Both the position numbers and the translations under genes were made by a program. Positions 17,789 through 27,237 of a stretch of DNA of 64,000 bases are shown in pieces. A model generated the notes under the pieces. That model ran no database searches and was not told where the DNA came from. It saw only the letters and a list, made by a program, of their open reading frames with translations. Source of the stretch: a bacterium (GTDB lineage Bacteria; Desulfobacterota; JAPLJL01); contig JAQTNV010000006.1 in NCBI GenBank assembly GCA_028713675.1, forward strand, positions 26,611-90,610, given 5' to 3'. Position 1 is the first letter of the stretch, and the number at the start of each line of letters is the position of its first letter.

Positions 17789-19183
17789 CTACCATTTCCT
17801 TTTTCCCAAAAACCTCTGATACAGGAAAACAATCAGAAGCGTGAAAATTATCGCCAGAACGGCGGTAATAATATTTTTCGCCAGGCAGCCGCACTGGTTA
17901 GTGCCCGCCCCCGGCAGGACGGGCTGGGTTACCGCCTGGGTCGGCGGGGCCACTACCGGCACGGCTTGCACCGGGGGCACGGCCGCCTGGGTCACCGCGC
18001 CGGGCACCCCGGCGGGCGGGGCGGTCACGCCCTGAGGCGATACCGCCTCGGTGGTAACCGGGGCCGGGGCGGCTTCCTCGCTGATCGTTTCCTCTTCCGG
18101 GCCGGCGAAAAGAACATTTCCCGGGCCTTTGTAGGAAATGGCATTGCCGGCGACCGCCATCACGCGCTGGCCGTCACCCGACATGAAAAAATCGGTCTCA
18201 ATCCCGGGGGCTTTCCAGGTCAGCTCGCCCTGCAAATCATAAACCCGCGGTCCCTCGACGGTATTAACCCTGATATATTTCTGCGCCACCTTGACCGCGT
18301 TTAAGTCCCCGGGAAGGATCTTCGGCAGATCAACCTTGGCCCAAACCTGTTTCCCCGCCAGGTCAAAAAGGTAAAGGTATCCGCGGCCCTGGCCGTTTCC
18401 AACCATGGCAACCCTGTCTATCCCCTGGTTGATGCTTACCCCCAACGCGGCCTCATCCCCGGCCGCGGGGTCGGCGGTGACGGCCAAGCCCCATTTCCTG
18501 GTTCCGGCGGGGTCAAACACGCTCACGATAATTTTTCCCAGATCCATTTTCTGGCTCACAATCAGGGTTCCGTCCTGGGCCAGGTCGCAATTAGACCCCA
18601 GGTCCATCTGCTTGGTCAGCTTTCCTTCCCGGTTGAAGATACCCTGGTTGCTGAAAATAATGGTCTCGCCATTCTGAGAAATCAGCATTTTTTTCCAGTC
18701 CGGCTTGATTTCCCAGGGCCCCTTGTTCCAGATGATTTTCCCCCGGACGTCCGTCAGGATCGCCCCGCCCTTCCGCCAGGAGGAAAAAAGGATATACTCA
18801 CCGTTTCCGGAAAAGCGGCTGACCGCCGGCAAGTCCCGCATGGACCAGAGCAGCTTCGATTCGCGGGTGTAAACGTAAGCGTTACGGACGGATTCGTCCG
18901 TTCCCGCGGTCTGGATCATGACATACCCGCCCTCCGGGGATACGGCCGGGGTCGCGGCTTTGTCGACTTTAAGGGTAAAAAACTGCTTTCCCGTATCGTC
19001 AAAGAGAAAAACCGCGTTATCCTGGCCCACCGCGATCAGCTTCAAATCATCCGAGACGCTGAGATTCTGCGCTCCGAGCGTGAGGGTGTTTTCCCACCCC
19101 GGTATGTCCGCCTCGGCCCGGGCCCCGGCCGGGATCGAAAGCATCACCATCACCGCGATTAATCCGATGCAATATTTTTTCAT
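17789..19183 (-). CDS. Exported beta-propeller protein with Pro-rich stalk and C-terminal anchor
   Basis: A 464-residue protein. Signal peptide (1-23, ends GARAEA), then about 330 residues of WD/PQQ-like blades with repeated patterns such as GKQFFTLKVDK, GKIIWNKG, GKQVWAKVDLP and GELTWKAPG. After about residue 365 comes a Pro/Ala/Val/Thr-rich stalk, then GTNQCGCLAKN, a 20-residue hydrophobic helix and the basic end RFLGKRKW. The tail (small Cys-Gly-Cys motif, membrane helix, basic end) has the layout of C-terminal protein-sorting signals such as MYXO-CTERM, or could be a plain anchor. Function of the propeller unknown. Confidence 0.75.
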   Translation of the reverse strand: MKKYCIGLIAVMVMLSIPAGARAEADIPGWENTLTLGAQNLSVSDDLKLIAVGQDNAVFLFDDTGKQFFTLKVDKAATPAVSPEGGYVMIQTAGTDESVRNAYVYTRESKLLWSMRDLPAVSRFSGNGEYILFSSWRKGGAILTDVRGKIIWNKGPWEIKPDWKKMLISQNGETIIFSNQGIFNREGKLTKQMDLGSNCDLAQDGTLIVSQKMDLGKIIVSVFDPAGTRKWGLAVTADPAAGDEAALGVSINQGIDRVAMVGNGQGRGYLYLFDLAGKQVWAKVDLPKILPGDLNAVKVAQKYIRVNTVEGPRVYDLQGELTWKAPGIETDFFMSGDGQRVMAVAGNAISYKGPGNVLFAGPEEETISEEAAPAPVTTEAVSPQGVTAPPAGVPGAVTQAAVPPVQAVPVVAPPTQAVTQPVLPGAGTNQCGCLAKNIITAVLAIIFTLLIVFLYQRFLGKRKW

Positions 19184-19373
19184 ATTTCCCCCTGCTCTCG
19201 ACTTGGTTTTAGACCAAAACTCCGGACAAAACCCGTTTGTTAATTCTGACCGGTTCCGCTTTTCCTCCCAAAATGTTTGATTGGCTCAGATTATCTTTTT
19301 TTAATATTTATTTCAATCAAATCCTCAAATTCACCTGATTTCTCAAGCACCGGGAAGCGTTTATCAAGTTTTC

Positions 19374-19964
19374 TCACCAGTACCACTTCAGCAAAAGAAG
19401 GGTTTTGGTTTTCACCAGGTTGGCCTCGCTCTGATCATACCCGAAGGTATACAGGTGACCGACATGGCTGTAGAGAAGCTGGGCCTCGCCGCCGCCGCTC
19501 AGGTTTTCGGTAAAAAAGTATTCCGCCCCGGCCGCCGGGCCCACGGTCAGGTCATGCTTGGTCCCGACTTCGATATCCCCGTCGGAGGTGTCCCGGAGCC
19601 ACCAGAAGGATATCCCGAAACGGATCCCCAGATGAAAATCGATCTTTTCCCGTTCATGACGCCAGAAAACCCCCAGCCCCAGCGGGAGAACGGTGCTTCT
19701 ATCGCCGGCAGTTCCCACGAAATAGGAAAATAAACCGATCTCCGGCTCCAGTCGGAAGCTGGAGAAATCAACGGGGAAATATAGGCTCGGGAAATCCGCA
19801 GACACATACGGACTCGGAGCCTGGTTCGGGGACATGATGTTGACTTCCTTTCCCAGCCCCACTCCCATTCCGAAACGGAGAGGCTTTCCCTGGGCGAAAA
19901 GGTCTCCGCCCGTCAGAAGAACCATCACCACCGCGAGCAGGCACAGTTCAGATATTTTTCTCAT
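19374..19964 (-). CDS. Outer-membrane beta-barrel-like protein
   Basis: The frame extends upstream to 20036, but the ATG at 19964 is chosen because AGGAGG lies five bases before it and it gives a signal peptide (MRKISELCLLAVVMVLLTGG, cleavage near FAQG). The mature part (about 170 residues) alternates aromatic/hydrophobic and polar residues typical of an 8-strand barrel and ends LLLLKWYW, with terminal aromatic as recognised by BAM. No homologue recognised. It follows the YHS and copper ATPase genes on the same strand and might be part of the same unit. Confidence 0.7.
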   Translation of the reverse strand: MRKISELCLLAVVMVLLTGGDLFAQGKPLRFGMGVGLGKEVNIMSPNQAPSPYVSADFPSLYFPVDFSSFRLEPEIGLFSYFVGTAGDRSTVLPLGLGVFWRHEREKIDFHLGIRFGISFWWLRDTSDGDIEVGTKHDLTVGPAAGAEYFFTENLSGGGEAQLLYSHVGHLYTFGYDQSEANLVKTKTLLLLKWYW

Positions 19965-20023
19965 AAGAACCTCCTGGCGGCCCGATATATCCGCCGGACC
20001 GGCCGCCTGATTCGAACCCCGGC

Positions 20024-20206
20024 CTAGCGGCAGCATTCGCCGCCCTTCCGTTCCGGTGTACCCGGGCCAAGGTATTTCTGCGGATCTTTATCGAAGGTCT
20101 TTTTGCAGCCCGGGGCGCAGAAATAATAGGTCTTCCCCTGAAACTCGCTTTTCCATTTCGCGGTTTTCTCTTCCACGGTCATTTTGCAAACTGGGTCGAT
20201 AGCCAT
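20024..20206 (-). CDS. YHS-domain metal-binding protein
   Basis: A 60-residue protein that is almost entirely one YHS domain: DPVCKMTVEEKTAKW (4-18), then YYFCAPGCKKTFDKDPQKYL (27-46). Cys7 and the Cys30-x-x-x-Cys34 pair are the expected metal ligands. YHS domains often accompany copper or heavy-metal P-type ATPases as chaperone or sensor modules, and one lies just upstream here (20352-22559). A Cys-Cys tail (GGECCR) is extra. Strong GGAGG ribosome binding site before the ATG at 20206. Confidence 0.9.
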   Translation of the reverse strand: MAIDPVCKMTVEEKTAKWKSEFQGKTYYFCAPGCKKTFDKDPQKYLGPGTPERKGGECCR

Positions 20207-20225
20207 TGTTCCTCCTTAAATAAGT

Positions 20226-20258
20226 TTCTGGTTTCGGGTTTCTAGTTTCTAGTTAAAT
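20226..20258. repeat. Heptamer array TTTCTAG/TTTCGGG
   Basis: Units GTTTCTG-GTTTCGG-GTTTCTA-GTTTCTA between the ATPase and YHS genes. Same 7-base period and similar unit as at 17045 and 40413. Confidence 0.7.
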
Positions 20259-20351
20259 ACAAAAGACAAGCTAGATTAGCCCCCTCACCCCTCCGCCGTC
20301 GCCAAGGCTATGACGGGCAGGCTGCTCTCCCACGCTGGGTAGAGGGAAATA

Positions 20352-22559
20352 TCAGGGAGCGGATCTTTTTATCGGTGGTATGTATCCTTTCAACATCAAT
20401 GAAAGGCTGACCACCGTCACCGAACTCATCGCCATGGCCAGGCCGGCCCATTCCGGCTTGAGCGTGATCCCCCAGAGGGGATACAGGATCCCCGCGGCCA
20501 CGGGCACCAGCACCGTATTATAGGCGAAAGCCCAGAACAGATTCTGCCTGATCCGGGTCAGGACCTTTCGGCTCAACTGGATCGCCGCCACCGCGTCGAC
20601 CAGATCATCCCGGATTAAAACAATGTCCCCGCTTTCGACGGCGACGTCCGTGCCGCTCCCGATGGCGATGCCGACATCCGCCTGGGCCAGGGCCGGGGCA
20701 TCATTGATCCCGTCGCCGACGAAAGCCACGACTTCACCTCCGGCCTGGAGCTTCTTGACCTCGTCCGCTTTTTCCGCGGGCAAAACCTCCGCGGCCACCT
20801 TTTCAATCCCCACTTCCCGGGCCACCGCCCCGGCGGTTAATCGGTTATCCCCGGTGACCAGGGTCACGGTCAAGCCCATATCCTGTAACCCCCGCACCGC
20901 TTTTCGGCTGGATTCCTTCAGCGGATCGGAAACAGCCAGGGCTCCCCGCAAATTACCGGCCACGCTGACCAGGATCACCGTTTTCCCTTCGCTTTCCAAT
21001 TTATTGAGGTGTTCCACGGCCTCTTTTGATAATTCAACCTGATTGTCCCGCAGCAGGGCCCGATTACCGACCAGCACATCTTTTCCCTGGACCCTGGCTC
21101 CGACCCCTTGGCCGCTCAGGGTAAGAAGGCCCTCCACCTCGAAAAGCTCCAGGCCTTCCGCCCGGGCTTTTTTGACAATGCCTTCCGCCAATGGGTGCAG
21201 GGAATTCTTTTCCACGCTGGCGGCCAGCCGGAGAATTTCTTTCTCATTTTCTCCCCAGGTCTTAATGTCGGTGACCTCCGGCTTTCCTTTGGTCAGCGTC
21301 CCGGTTTTGTCCAAAACCACCGCGGTCAATTTTCCCGAAGCTTCCAGCGCTTCTCCGTTTTTTATGAGGACGCCGAGTTCCGCGCCCCGTCCCACCCCGA
21401 CCGTGACCGCGGTGGGAGTGGCCAGCCCCAGGGCGCAGGGGCAGGCTATCACCAGGACCGAGATCAGACAGGTCAGTGCGAACAGCAGCGTGCTCCCCGC
21501 CAGGAAATACCATCCCAGGAAAGAGAGAATCGCGATCCCGAATATGATCGGGATAAAATAAGTCACCACCCGGTCGGCAATTCTTTCCAGCGGCGGCCGG
21601 GAACCCTGGGCCTCTTCGACCAGGCTGATGATCCGCGCGAGCACGGAATCCCGTCCGACTTTGGTGGCCCGGATCCGGATCACCCCGTTCTGGTTAAGCG
21701 TGCCCCCCACCACCCGGTCGCCGGTTTTCTTTAGAATCGGGATGGGCTCACCCGAAATCATGGATTCATCCACCAGACTCTCTCCTCCGGTTACCTCCCC
21801 ATCCACCGGGACCCTTTCCCCGGGCCGGATGATAACGATGTCCCCCGTCTGGACCTCCTCGACCGGGACTTCGATCTCGAGTTTTTTCCCGGCCAGGCGC
21901 GCCGTCTTGGGCTTCAAACCGATCAATTTCTTGATGGCGTCGGTGGTTTTGCCCCGGGCCCGGGATTCGAGATAACGGCCCAGGGTGAGGAAAGTGGCCA
22001 GGAGAACGGCGGTATCGTAGAACATAAATTCGGCCGAGAGCACGATGCCGAAAGTGCCGAGCACGCTCGCGCCGAAGGCCGTCCCGATCCCCAGGGAATA
22101 CATCACATCCATGTTGAGTTTCCGGTGGCGCAAGGACCGGAACGCCGCCCGGAATATCGGATAGCTCAAATAAATAAAGACCGGGGAGGAAATCAGGAGC
22201 ATCAGCAGTCCCGGGGCCAGGGGCAGATTTAAATCCTGGGGGATGAATCCGAGAACCATCAGGGGAATCCCGGCGGCAAAGCCGATAATGATCCTTATTT
22301 TTTTGTCGCGGAGATCCTTTTTCCGATCCTCTTCCCGGTCAACATTTCCCTTAACCACTTCATATCCGGATTCCTTGATCGCGTTTTCCAGATCGTTAAG
22401 CGAAAGATGACCCGAGTTATATTCCACGCTGGCGGTTTCGGTGGCCAGGTTGACCCGGGCGTCAATAACGCCGTCAAGACTCCGGAGGGCTTTTTCAACG
22501 GTCTGCACGCACATCGCGCAGGTCATTCCGCTGATTCTGATCTCTGCTTTATTAGTCAA
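20352..22559 (-). CDS. copA: Copper-translocating P1B-type ATPase
   Basis: Pumps copper(I) out of the cytoplasm with ATP. The 735 residues comprise one N-terminal heavy-metal domain (GMTCAMC, Cys14 and Cys17), eight membrane helices with the ion-binding CPC (about 371-373, in ACPCALG), the phosphorylated DKTGTLTKG Asp (about 416), HPLAEG for nucleotide binding, and [18 protein letters not shown]. After the hinge, the YN pair and MSSVTVVS in the last helices fit the Cu(I) group rather than Zn/Cd pumps. The downstream YHS gene likely belongs to the same metal-handling unit. No copper-responsive regulator is seen beside it. Confidence 0.93.
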   Translation of the reverse strand: MTNKAEIRISGMTCAMCVQTVEKALRSLDGVIDARVNLATETASVEYNSGHLSLNDLENAIKESGYEVVKGNVDREEDRKKDLRDKKIRIIIGFAAGIPLMVLGFIPQDLNLPLAPGLLMLLISSPVFIYLSYPIFRAAFRSLRHRKLNMDVMYSLGIGTAFGASVLGTFGIVLSAEFMFYDTAVLLATFLTLGRYLESRARGKTTDAIKKLIGLKPKTARLAGKKLEIEVPVEEVQTGDIVIIRPGERVPVDGEVTGGESLVDESMISGEPIPILKKTGDRVVGGTLNQNGVIRIRATKVGRDSVLARIISLVEEAQGSRPPLERIADRVVTYFIPIIFGIAILSFLGWYFLAGSTLLFALTCLISVLVIACPCALGLATPTAVTVGVGRGAELGVLIKNGEALEASGKLTAVVLDKTGTLTKGKPEVTDIKTWGENEKEILRLAASVEKNSLHPLAEGIVKKARAEGLELFEVEGLLTLSGQGVGARVQGKDVLVGNRALLRDNQVELSKEAVEHLNKLESEGKTVILVSVAGNLRGALAVSDPLKESSRKAVRGLQDMGLTVTLVTGDNRLTAGAVAREVGIEKVAAEVLPAEKADEVKKLQAGGEVVAFVGDGINDAPALAQADVGIAIGSGTDVAVESGDIVLIRDDLVDAVAAIQLSRKVLTRIRQNLFWAFAYNTVLVPVAAGILYPLWGITLKPEWAGLAMAMSSVTVVSLSLMLKGYIPPIKRSAP

Positions 22560-22627
22560 ATTATCCTCAAATGGTGAGAGTGCGATAAATTTTAATACAT
22601 CTGGGATAAGGGAGCGAGAGGTAAATA

Positions 22628-22712
22628 ATTGACGAATGTCCCTCGGGATAACTCGGGATAAAACGATTTACGACTTGTCCCGAGGCGAATTTTGTCGAGG
22701 GATTGACGAATG
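22628..22712. repeat. Palindromic element flanked by 11-base direct repeats
   Basis: ATTGACGAATG occurs at 22628-22638 and 22702-22712. Between lies a 63-base stretch beginning TCCCTCGGGATAAC and ending GTCGAGGG, with an inner GTCCCGAGGC that can pair with the CCTCGGGA parts. The arrangement looks like a short insertion with a target-site duplication, or a composite of dispersed repeats. The reverse complement of the direct repeat recurs near 31196. Confidence 0.6.
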
Positions 22713-22781
22713 AAAACCTTAATTAATGACAAAAATAATATTTGAAAAACAAAATATGGAGATGGAAAACGGGCGTGTTTT

Positions 22782-22816
22782 CCAATCTACAATCGTCAAT
22801 CGTCAATCGTCAATTT
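22782..22816. repeat. Heptamer array CAATCGT
   Basis: CAATCTA-CAATCGT-CAATCGT-CAATCGT-CAATTTT, just 3' of the fused CoA-transferase gene. Near-perfect 7-base period. Confidence 0.85.
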
Positions 22817-22824
22817 TTATGGTT

Positions 22825-25275
22825 TTAGTAAACCACTTGCTCGCGGGTGAGTTTTTCGATTTCTTCGCGGGAAATACCCAGGAGTTGGCCGAGGACATAT
22901 TCGTTGTGCTCCCCGAGCATGGGGGCATGGCGCTGGATCTGCGCGTCGCCCGGGAAACCGGTTTTCCAGGGCGGGGCGAGGGCGAATCTTTCTTTCAATT
23001 CCGGGTGAGAAATCCTCAGTAACATTTCCCGGGCCCGGACCTGGGGATCATCAGGGATATGCTCATTGTCGAGCATCGGGACCGCCGGCACCCCCGCCTT
23101 CTGGAGAATCTCCGTTACCTGATAATCAGTCTGCCCGGAAGTCCAGCCGGTGATCAGGCGATCGAGTTCCGCCTCGTGCTTTTTCCGCAGTTCCCGGGTG
23201 CGGAAGCGGTCATCCCCGGCCCATTCCGGGTGGCCAGCGGCCCGGCAGAGTGCCTGCCACTCCGCCTCCGTCCCGACCGCGATGCTGACCCACTGATCAT
23301 ATTCCCGGCAATGGTAGGCGTTGTGCGGGACAAAGACCTCATCCCGGTTTCCGTCCCGGAGATAAATCTCCCGGTTTAACGCGTACGCGACCAGCGCGTC
23401 GCCAATCAGGCAGCTGATCGCCTCGCGGGAGGAAATATCCACGAATTGCCCCTTCCCGGTCCGGTTCCGATAAATAAGAGCCGCCAGTGAAGCCAGGGCC
23501 ATGGTGGTCCCCACGGAGGTATCCGCTCTCCCCCCAACCTGGATGGGAGGACCGTCCGCAAAACCGGTCAGATGCGCTATGCCGCTCAGGGAACTGAAGG
23601 AGGGGGCGTAGCCGGAGTAATCCTTCTCCGGCCCGGTGCACCCGCAGGTAGAGGAGGAAACCAGAATGATGTCCGGCTTGATCTTCTTCAAATCCTCGTA
23701 ACCGATCCCGAGCTTCTCCATTACCCCCGGGCGGAAGTTGCAGGTCACCAGGTCGGAAATTTTCGTCAGGCTCCTGATGATTTCGAGCCCGCGGGGCTCT
23801 GAAAGTTTCACCGTCAGGCTCTTCTTGGACATATTCAGTTCGTTAAAGGGACCGGGTTGATTGACCCCGCCGTAGCTCGGGCCGGCGATCAGGGACCTGA
23901 CCCGGGAATGATCCAGGCGGCTCATGCTTTCCACCTTGATCACCTCGGCCCCCATGAAAGCCAGAAGCATGGTCCCGTAGGGGCCGGCCCAGGCCCAGCT
24001 GAAATCAATGACGCGGATGCCGGAAAGATCGAAGAAACGGTTATTCGTGAGCCCCGGGCTCGAGACGGCTCCCTTGGCCCGTGAATCCTCCGGCTGGAAA
24101 CCCGGCTTTTTTTCGGACAATAGGCGATTATGTTCGCCGAGGCGCGGCGCGGGGCGGCGCAACCGCCAGGGGTTTTCGGGAAAACGGTAAGACGGCTGGG
24201 GGACCCGCAGTTTCCCGATTCCCGGTTGTTCCACTTCCACCATGAATTCCCGGGCGGCGGTCTGCTTGGAGTTGACCACACCCTCCGCGTCATACATCGG
24301 GGCGAGGGGCACCCCCAGGGCCTGCCCGCGGTGATAGATCTCTTCCCGCTTATGTTTTTTCATCCAGACCTGGATCTTCTCGTTAATCTCGTCGGCGTTC
24401 CAGGCCCGGGACATCTCCTCCCTGCAAATCTCCTCCCGGCCCCACTCCGGGTTGTCCATGAGCTTCATCAGGCCCTGCCACTGGTTTTCCTGAATGGCCA
24501 CGAGGTTGATAAAACCGTCCGCGGTTTCCATCGGGCCCCCGACCACCACCCCCCGGAGATTGCGCCTCATCACCCCCTGTTCATTGGGGAAACGCAGGAG
24601 GTCCACCCGCCCGAGCGACATCAGGACTTCCTGCATGGAGATGTCCAGGTGGACGCCCCGTCCGGTTTTCTCCCGGGTGAGAAAAGCCCCCAGGGTGGCC
24701 AGCGCCGCGGTCTGTCCGCTGTCAAAATCATCACTGTATCTCGCGCCCTTGAGCGGCTCCCGATCCAGTTCCCCGGTCGGCATGAGCGAGCTTTGCCCGC
24801 TGGACTGGCAGGCATTCAGGGTCCGGGCCCGGTAGTCCCGGTAGGGGCCGGTCTGCCCGTAAGGCGTGATGGAGACCATGATCAACCGGGGATTTTCTTT
24901 TTCCAGGACCTCATAAGTCAGCCCGAGTTCACTCAATTCCCCGGGCTGGAAGGTCTGGACCAGGATGTCGGTTTTTTTTGCCAGCGCCCTGAAGATCTTC
25001 CGGTCCCCTTCTTTTCCGCAGTCGAGGGTGACTCCGTATTTATTGAGATTGAGCAGACAAAAGAGCCCGCTTTTTTCCGGGTGGGGTTTATTCCCGGCGA
25101 AAGGCCCCCGCCCCCGGGCCGGGTCGCCTTCGGGGGATTCGACCTTGATCACCTCGGCCCCGAAATCAGCGAGAAGCTTGGCGCAGTAGGCCCCGGAAAA
25201 ACCCGGGCCGAATTCCAGGACCGAAATTCCGCTCAAGGGCTGATCCACGTTTGCTTTCATCTTCTCGTTAACCAT
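22825..25275 (-). CDS. Class III CoA-transferase, two CaiB/BaiF domains fused in tandem
   Basis: Class III enzymes move CoA between carboxylic acids by way of an aspartyl-CoA anhydride. Normal members have one domain of about 400 residues; this protein (816) has two. Domain 1 (about 15-395): ISVLEFGPGFSGAYCAKLLADFGAEVIKVE, later GARYSDDFDSGQ with a candidate catalytic Asp. Domain 2 (about 415-800): IRVIDFSWAWAGPYGTMLL, GAEVIKVESMSRLDHSR, and GGRADTSVG with the matching Asp. The domains are well diverged, so the duplication is old. A start at the second Met (25257) is possible. Substrates unknown; the neighbouring acyl-CoA dehydrogenase and acyl-CoA synthetase suggest organic-acid catabolism. 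Confidence 0.9.
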   Translation of the reverse strand: MVNEKMKANVDQPLSGISVLEFGPGFSGAYCAKLLADFGAEVIKVESPEGDPARGRGPFAGNKPHPEKSGLFCLLNLNKYGVTLDCGKEGDRKIFRALAKKTDILVQTFQPGELSELGLTYEVLEKENPRLIMVSITPYGQTGPYRDYRARTLNACQSSGQSSLMPTGELDREPLKGARYSDDFDSGQTAALATLGAFLTREKTGRGVHLDISMQEVLMSLGRVDLLRFPNEQGVMRRNLRGVVVGGPMETADGFINLVAIQENQWQGLMKLMDNPEWGREEICREEMSRAWNADEINEKIQVWMKKHKREEIYHRGQALGVPLAPMYDAEGVVNSKQTAAREFMVEVEQPGIGKLRVPQPSYRFPENPWRLRRPAPRLGEHNRLLSEKKPGFQPEDSRAKGAVSSPGLTNNRFFDLSGIRVIDFSWAWAGPYGTMLLAFMGAEVIKVESMSRLDHSRVRSLIAGPSYGGVNQPGPFNELNMSKKSLTVKLSEPRGLEIIRSLTKISDLVTCNFRPGVMEKLGIGYEDLKKIKPDIILVSSSTCGCTGPEKDYSGYAPSFSSLSGIAHLTGFADGPPIQVGGRADTSVGTTMALASLAALIYRNRTGKGQFVDISSREAISCLIGDALVAYALNREIYLRDGNRDEVFVPHNAYHCREYDQWVSIAVGTEAEWQALCRAAGHPEWAGDDRFRTRELRKKHEAELDRLITGWTSGQTDYQVTEILQKAGVPAVPMLDNEHIPDDPQVRAREMLLRISHPELKERFALAPPWKTGFPGDAQIQRHAPMLGEHNEYVLGQLLGISREEIEKLTREQVVY

Positions 25276-25575
25276 CGAATAAATAAATAACCCCTTTATG
25301 CATCAGCAAGCTGATGCACTCCATATAAGAAAAATCATTAATGATTTAACGGAAAGGAAAGAAAAAATCCAGACCGGACAAAATAAAGGGAACCCCAAAA
25401 AGCTCCCTAATTTCAAATTTCAAAGCTCAAATGCCAAATTAATGTCAAATTTCAAATCAACAAAACAACCCTTCGATCTCAAAGCTTGAAATTATTATTT
25501 TAGCAATTGTTAAAACATTATATTTTTTGGATTTGATTTGAACTTTGGATTTTGTCATTTGAACTTTTAGGCCAT
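25276..25575. other. 300-base AT-rich gap with hairpin and heptamers
   Basis: Contains the perfect hairpin TGCATCAGC-AA-GCTGATGCA (25299-25318) just upstream of the CoA-transferase start, and a heptamer-type stretch (ATTTCAA-ATTTCAA-AGCTCAA-ATGCCAA) at about 25409-25440. No gene is visible. Confidence 0.65.
25299..25318. repeat. Hairpin TGCATCAGC/GCTGATGCA
   Basis: Nine-base perfect arms around AA, no T-tract on either side. In the 5' region of the minus-strand CoA-transferase gene. Dispersed REP-like element or a regulatory hairpin. Confidence 0.6.
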
Positions 25576-26814
25576 TTATTCGTAAATCTTCTCGTCCGCC
25601 GCCTCGGCGTTGACGGCATCCATCTCCGTGTTCCGGATCTTGGTGGATTCGGCCAGCACTTCCCGGTAATACTCGTGCTGGATAATCAGGTTCATGATCT
25701 CGCTTGTCCCCGTCCAGATCAGGGCCAGCCGGCTGTCGCGCAGGGCGCGCTCGATGGGGTAGACATTGGTATATCCGATCCCGCCCAGGACCTGCATGAC
25801 GTTATTCACCACCCGCCAGCCCATCTCGGTGGCGTAGCGCTTGGACTCGGAAACCAGGCGGCGGGTGTAGCCCGTGCTTCCCTGTTCGTCCACCGCCCGG
25901 GCGGTGGCGTAGATCAGGGCCTGGGCCGCGTCCAGGTCCACGATCCCGTCCGCCACCTTGAAGCTCACCGCCTCGAAATCGCGGATTTTCTGCCCGAAGG
26001 CTTTTCGCTTGTTGCTGTAGCGGACAGCGAGTTCCAGGCCGGCCCTTGCGCCCCCGAGGCATCCGGCGGCGCTGGTCATCCGCTCCGGGATCATCATCTG
26101 GTAAAAAATCAGTCCCCCGGCGTTCTCCATCCCGACCAGGTTCTCGGCCGGCACCTTGGTATCTTTGAAAACAATCCTCCCGGCCCCTCCTCCCCTGGTC
26201 CCGAGCAAGCCGTAAACATGCTTGACCTCTACCCCCATGTCTCTTTCCACGATGAAAACGCTGATGGACTTTTGCGGTTGTTTGGCCTCCGGGTCGGTTT
26301 TGGCATAGACCAGAAAAATGTCGGCCCCCTCGGCCCCCACGACGAAACGCTTCTGGCCGTTGAGGATGTAGTGGTCGCCCTGTTTCCTGGCCACCGTGGT
26401 GGCCCCGAAGAAATCCGACCCGCCCCGCGGCTCGGTCAGGGCCTCGGCGCAAAAGATTTTCCCTTCCAGCAGGGGTTTGAGGTATTTCCGTTTCTGATCG
26501 TCATTCCCGAAAACATGCAGGGCCTCCCCGACGATGCTGACCAGCGAATAAAGACAGGCCAGGGAGGTGCCCAGTATTCCGATTTCCTCCAGGGCGATGA
26601 TTTCCTCCTGCCATTGCAGACCCCGCCCCCCGAACTCCGGATCGAACCGCAATCCCAGGAGTTTCCTCCGGGCGGCCTCCTGGACATACTCCCGGGGATA
26701 AATCACTTTATCCGCGTCCATGTCCATCAAGAGCTGTTTGGGAACCCATCGGACAAAATCCCTGACTTCGGTCCGGAGTTTTTTCTGATTTTCCGTAAGC
26801 AGATGTTCAAACAT
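25576..26814 (-). CDS. Acyl-CoA dehydrogenase with isovaleryl-type catalytic base
   Basis: FAD enzyme that introduces an alpha-beta double bond into an acyl-CoA. A frame begins at 26844, but the ATG at 26814 has GGGGAGGG six bases upstream and is preferred (412 residues). Visible: [11 protein letters not shown] (124-134), NGQKRFV (152-158), [13 protein letters not shown] (265-277), QVLGGIGYT (341-349). At the usual C-terminal catalytic site (YEGT) this protein has WTGT, so Glu is replaced by Thr368. Glu244 in [11 protein letters not shown] aligns instead with the base of isovaleryl-CoA and long-chain dehydrogenases. It is therefore probably active, on a branched or unusual substrate. Confidence 0.93.
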   Translation of the reverse strand: MFEHLLTENQKKLRTEVRDFVRWVPKQLLMDMDADKVIYPREYVQEAARRKLLGLRFDPEFGGRGLQWQEEIIALEEIGILGTSLACLYSLVSIVGEALHVFGNDDQKRKYLKPLLEGKIFCAEALTEPRGGSDFFGATTVARKQGDHYILNGQKRFVVGAEGADIFLVYAKTDPEAKQPQKSISVFIVERDMGVEVKHVYGLLGTRGGGAGRIVFKDTKVPAENLVGMENAGGLIFYQMMIPERMTSAAGCLGGARAGLELAVRYSNKRKAFGQKIRDFEAVSFKVADGIVDLDAAQALIYATARAVDEQGSTGYTRRLVSESKRYATEMGWRVVNNVMQVLGGIGYTNVYPIERALRDSRLALIWTGTSEIMNLIIQHEYYREVLAESTKIRNTEMDAVNAEAADEKIYE

Positions 26815-26828
26815 AAGCCCTCCCCATC

Positions 26829-26899
26829 TAGGTTCTGGGTTCAATGTTCAAAGTTCAAAGGTTTAAACCGTGAACGGTGAACCTGAAACGTGGAACCCC
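26829..26899. repeat. Heptamer arrays GTTCAAA and GTGAACG
   Basis: GGTTCAATGTTCAAAGTTCAAA followed by GTGAACG-GTGAACC-TGAAACG-TGGAACC. Two different 7-base units side by side in the short gap upstream of the acyl-CoA dehydrogenase. Confidence 0.75.
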
Positions 26900-26958
26900 G
26901 GTTGACTAATGTTCCTTTCTAAATTATAAGGTTATTGATTTCTATTTTCGAGAAAATC

Positions 26959-27189
26959 ATGAACGGAAATATCAACTGCCGGAATTGCCAGTTTTGGGTC
27001 GAGTTGGTCAGCGGGTTCGGGGAATGCCGCAAAAAGCCGCCGACACCCTTTGTCAACCCTAAAACCAACGACGCCTTCACCCGCTCCCTCTTCCCCACTA
27101 CCCGTGAAGACGACTGGTGCGCTGAAATCCGGCCGCGGAAGACGGAAAAAAACCCGGCGTCCTCCTCTTCGGACATCCTCGAGATATAA
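26959..27189 (+). CDS. Small Cys-rich protein (CRNCQFW...DWCAE)
   Basis: A 76-residue protein. The ATG at 26959 is preferred to a TTG at 26935 since both lack a clear ribosome binding site and the conserved-looking part begins right after it. Pattern: Asn-Cys-Arg-Asn-Cys-Gln-Phe-Trp (5-12), GECRKKPPTP (about 20-29), RSLFPTTREDDWCAEIRP (about 42-59). Four cysteines in this order with the PP and FP-T-DWC elements recur in a family of short uncharacterised proteins; they probably bind zinc or a small cluster. It reads away from the dehydrogenase gene. Function unknown. Confidence 0.65.
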   Translation: MNGNINCRNCQFWVELVSGFGECRKKPPTPFVNPKTNDAFTRSLFPTTREDDWCAEIRPRKTEKNPASSSSDILEI

Positions 27190-27237
27190 TCTCAGGGTTC
27201 CGCCGCGTAGTATCTACGTAAATTTTTTCAGACGTCC

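Noticed and set aside
20005..20030. GATTCGAACCCC resembling a tRNA T-loop (reverse strand)
   Set aside because: The flanking bases do not form a T-stem, and no acceptor, D or anticodon arms can be built around it.
24130..25290. 386-codon plus-strand ORF opposite the CoA-transferase
   Set aside because: Antisense shadow of the fused CoA-transferase gene.
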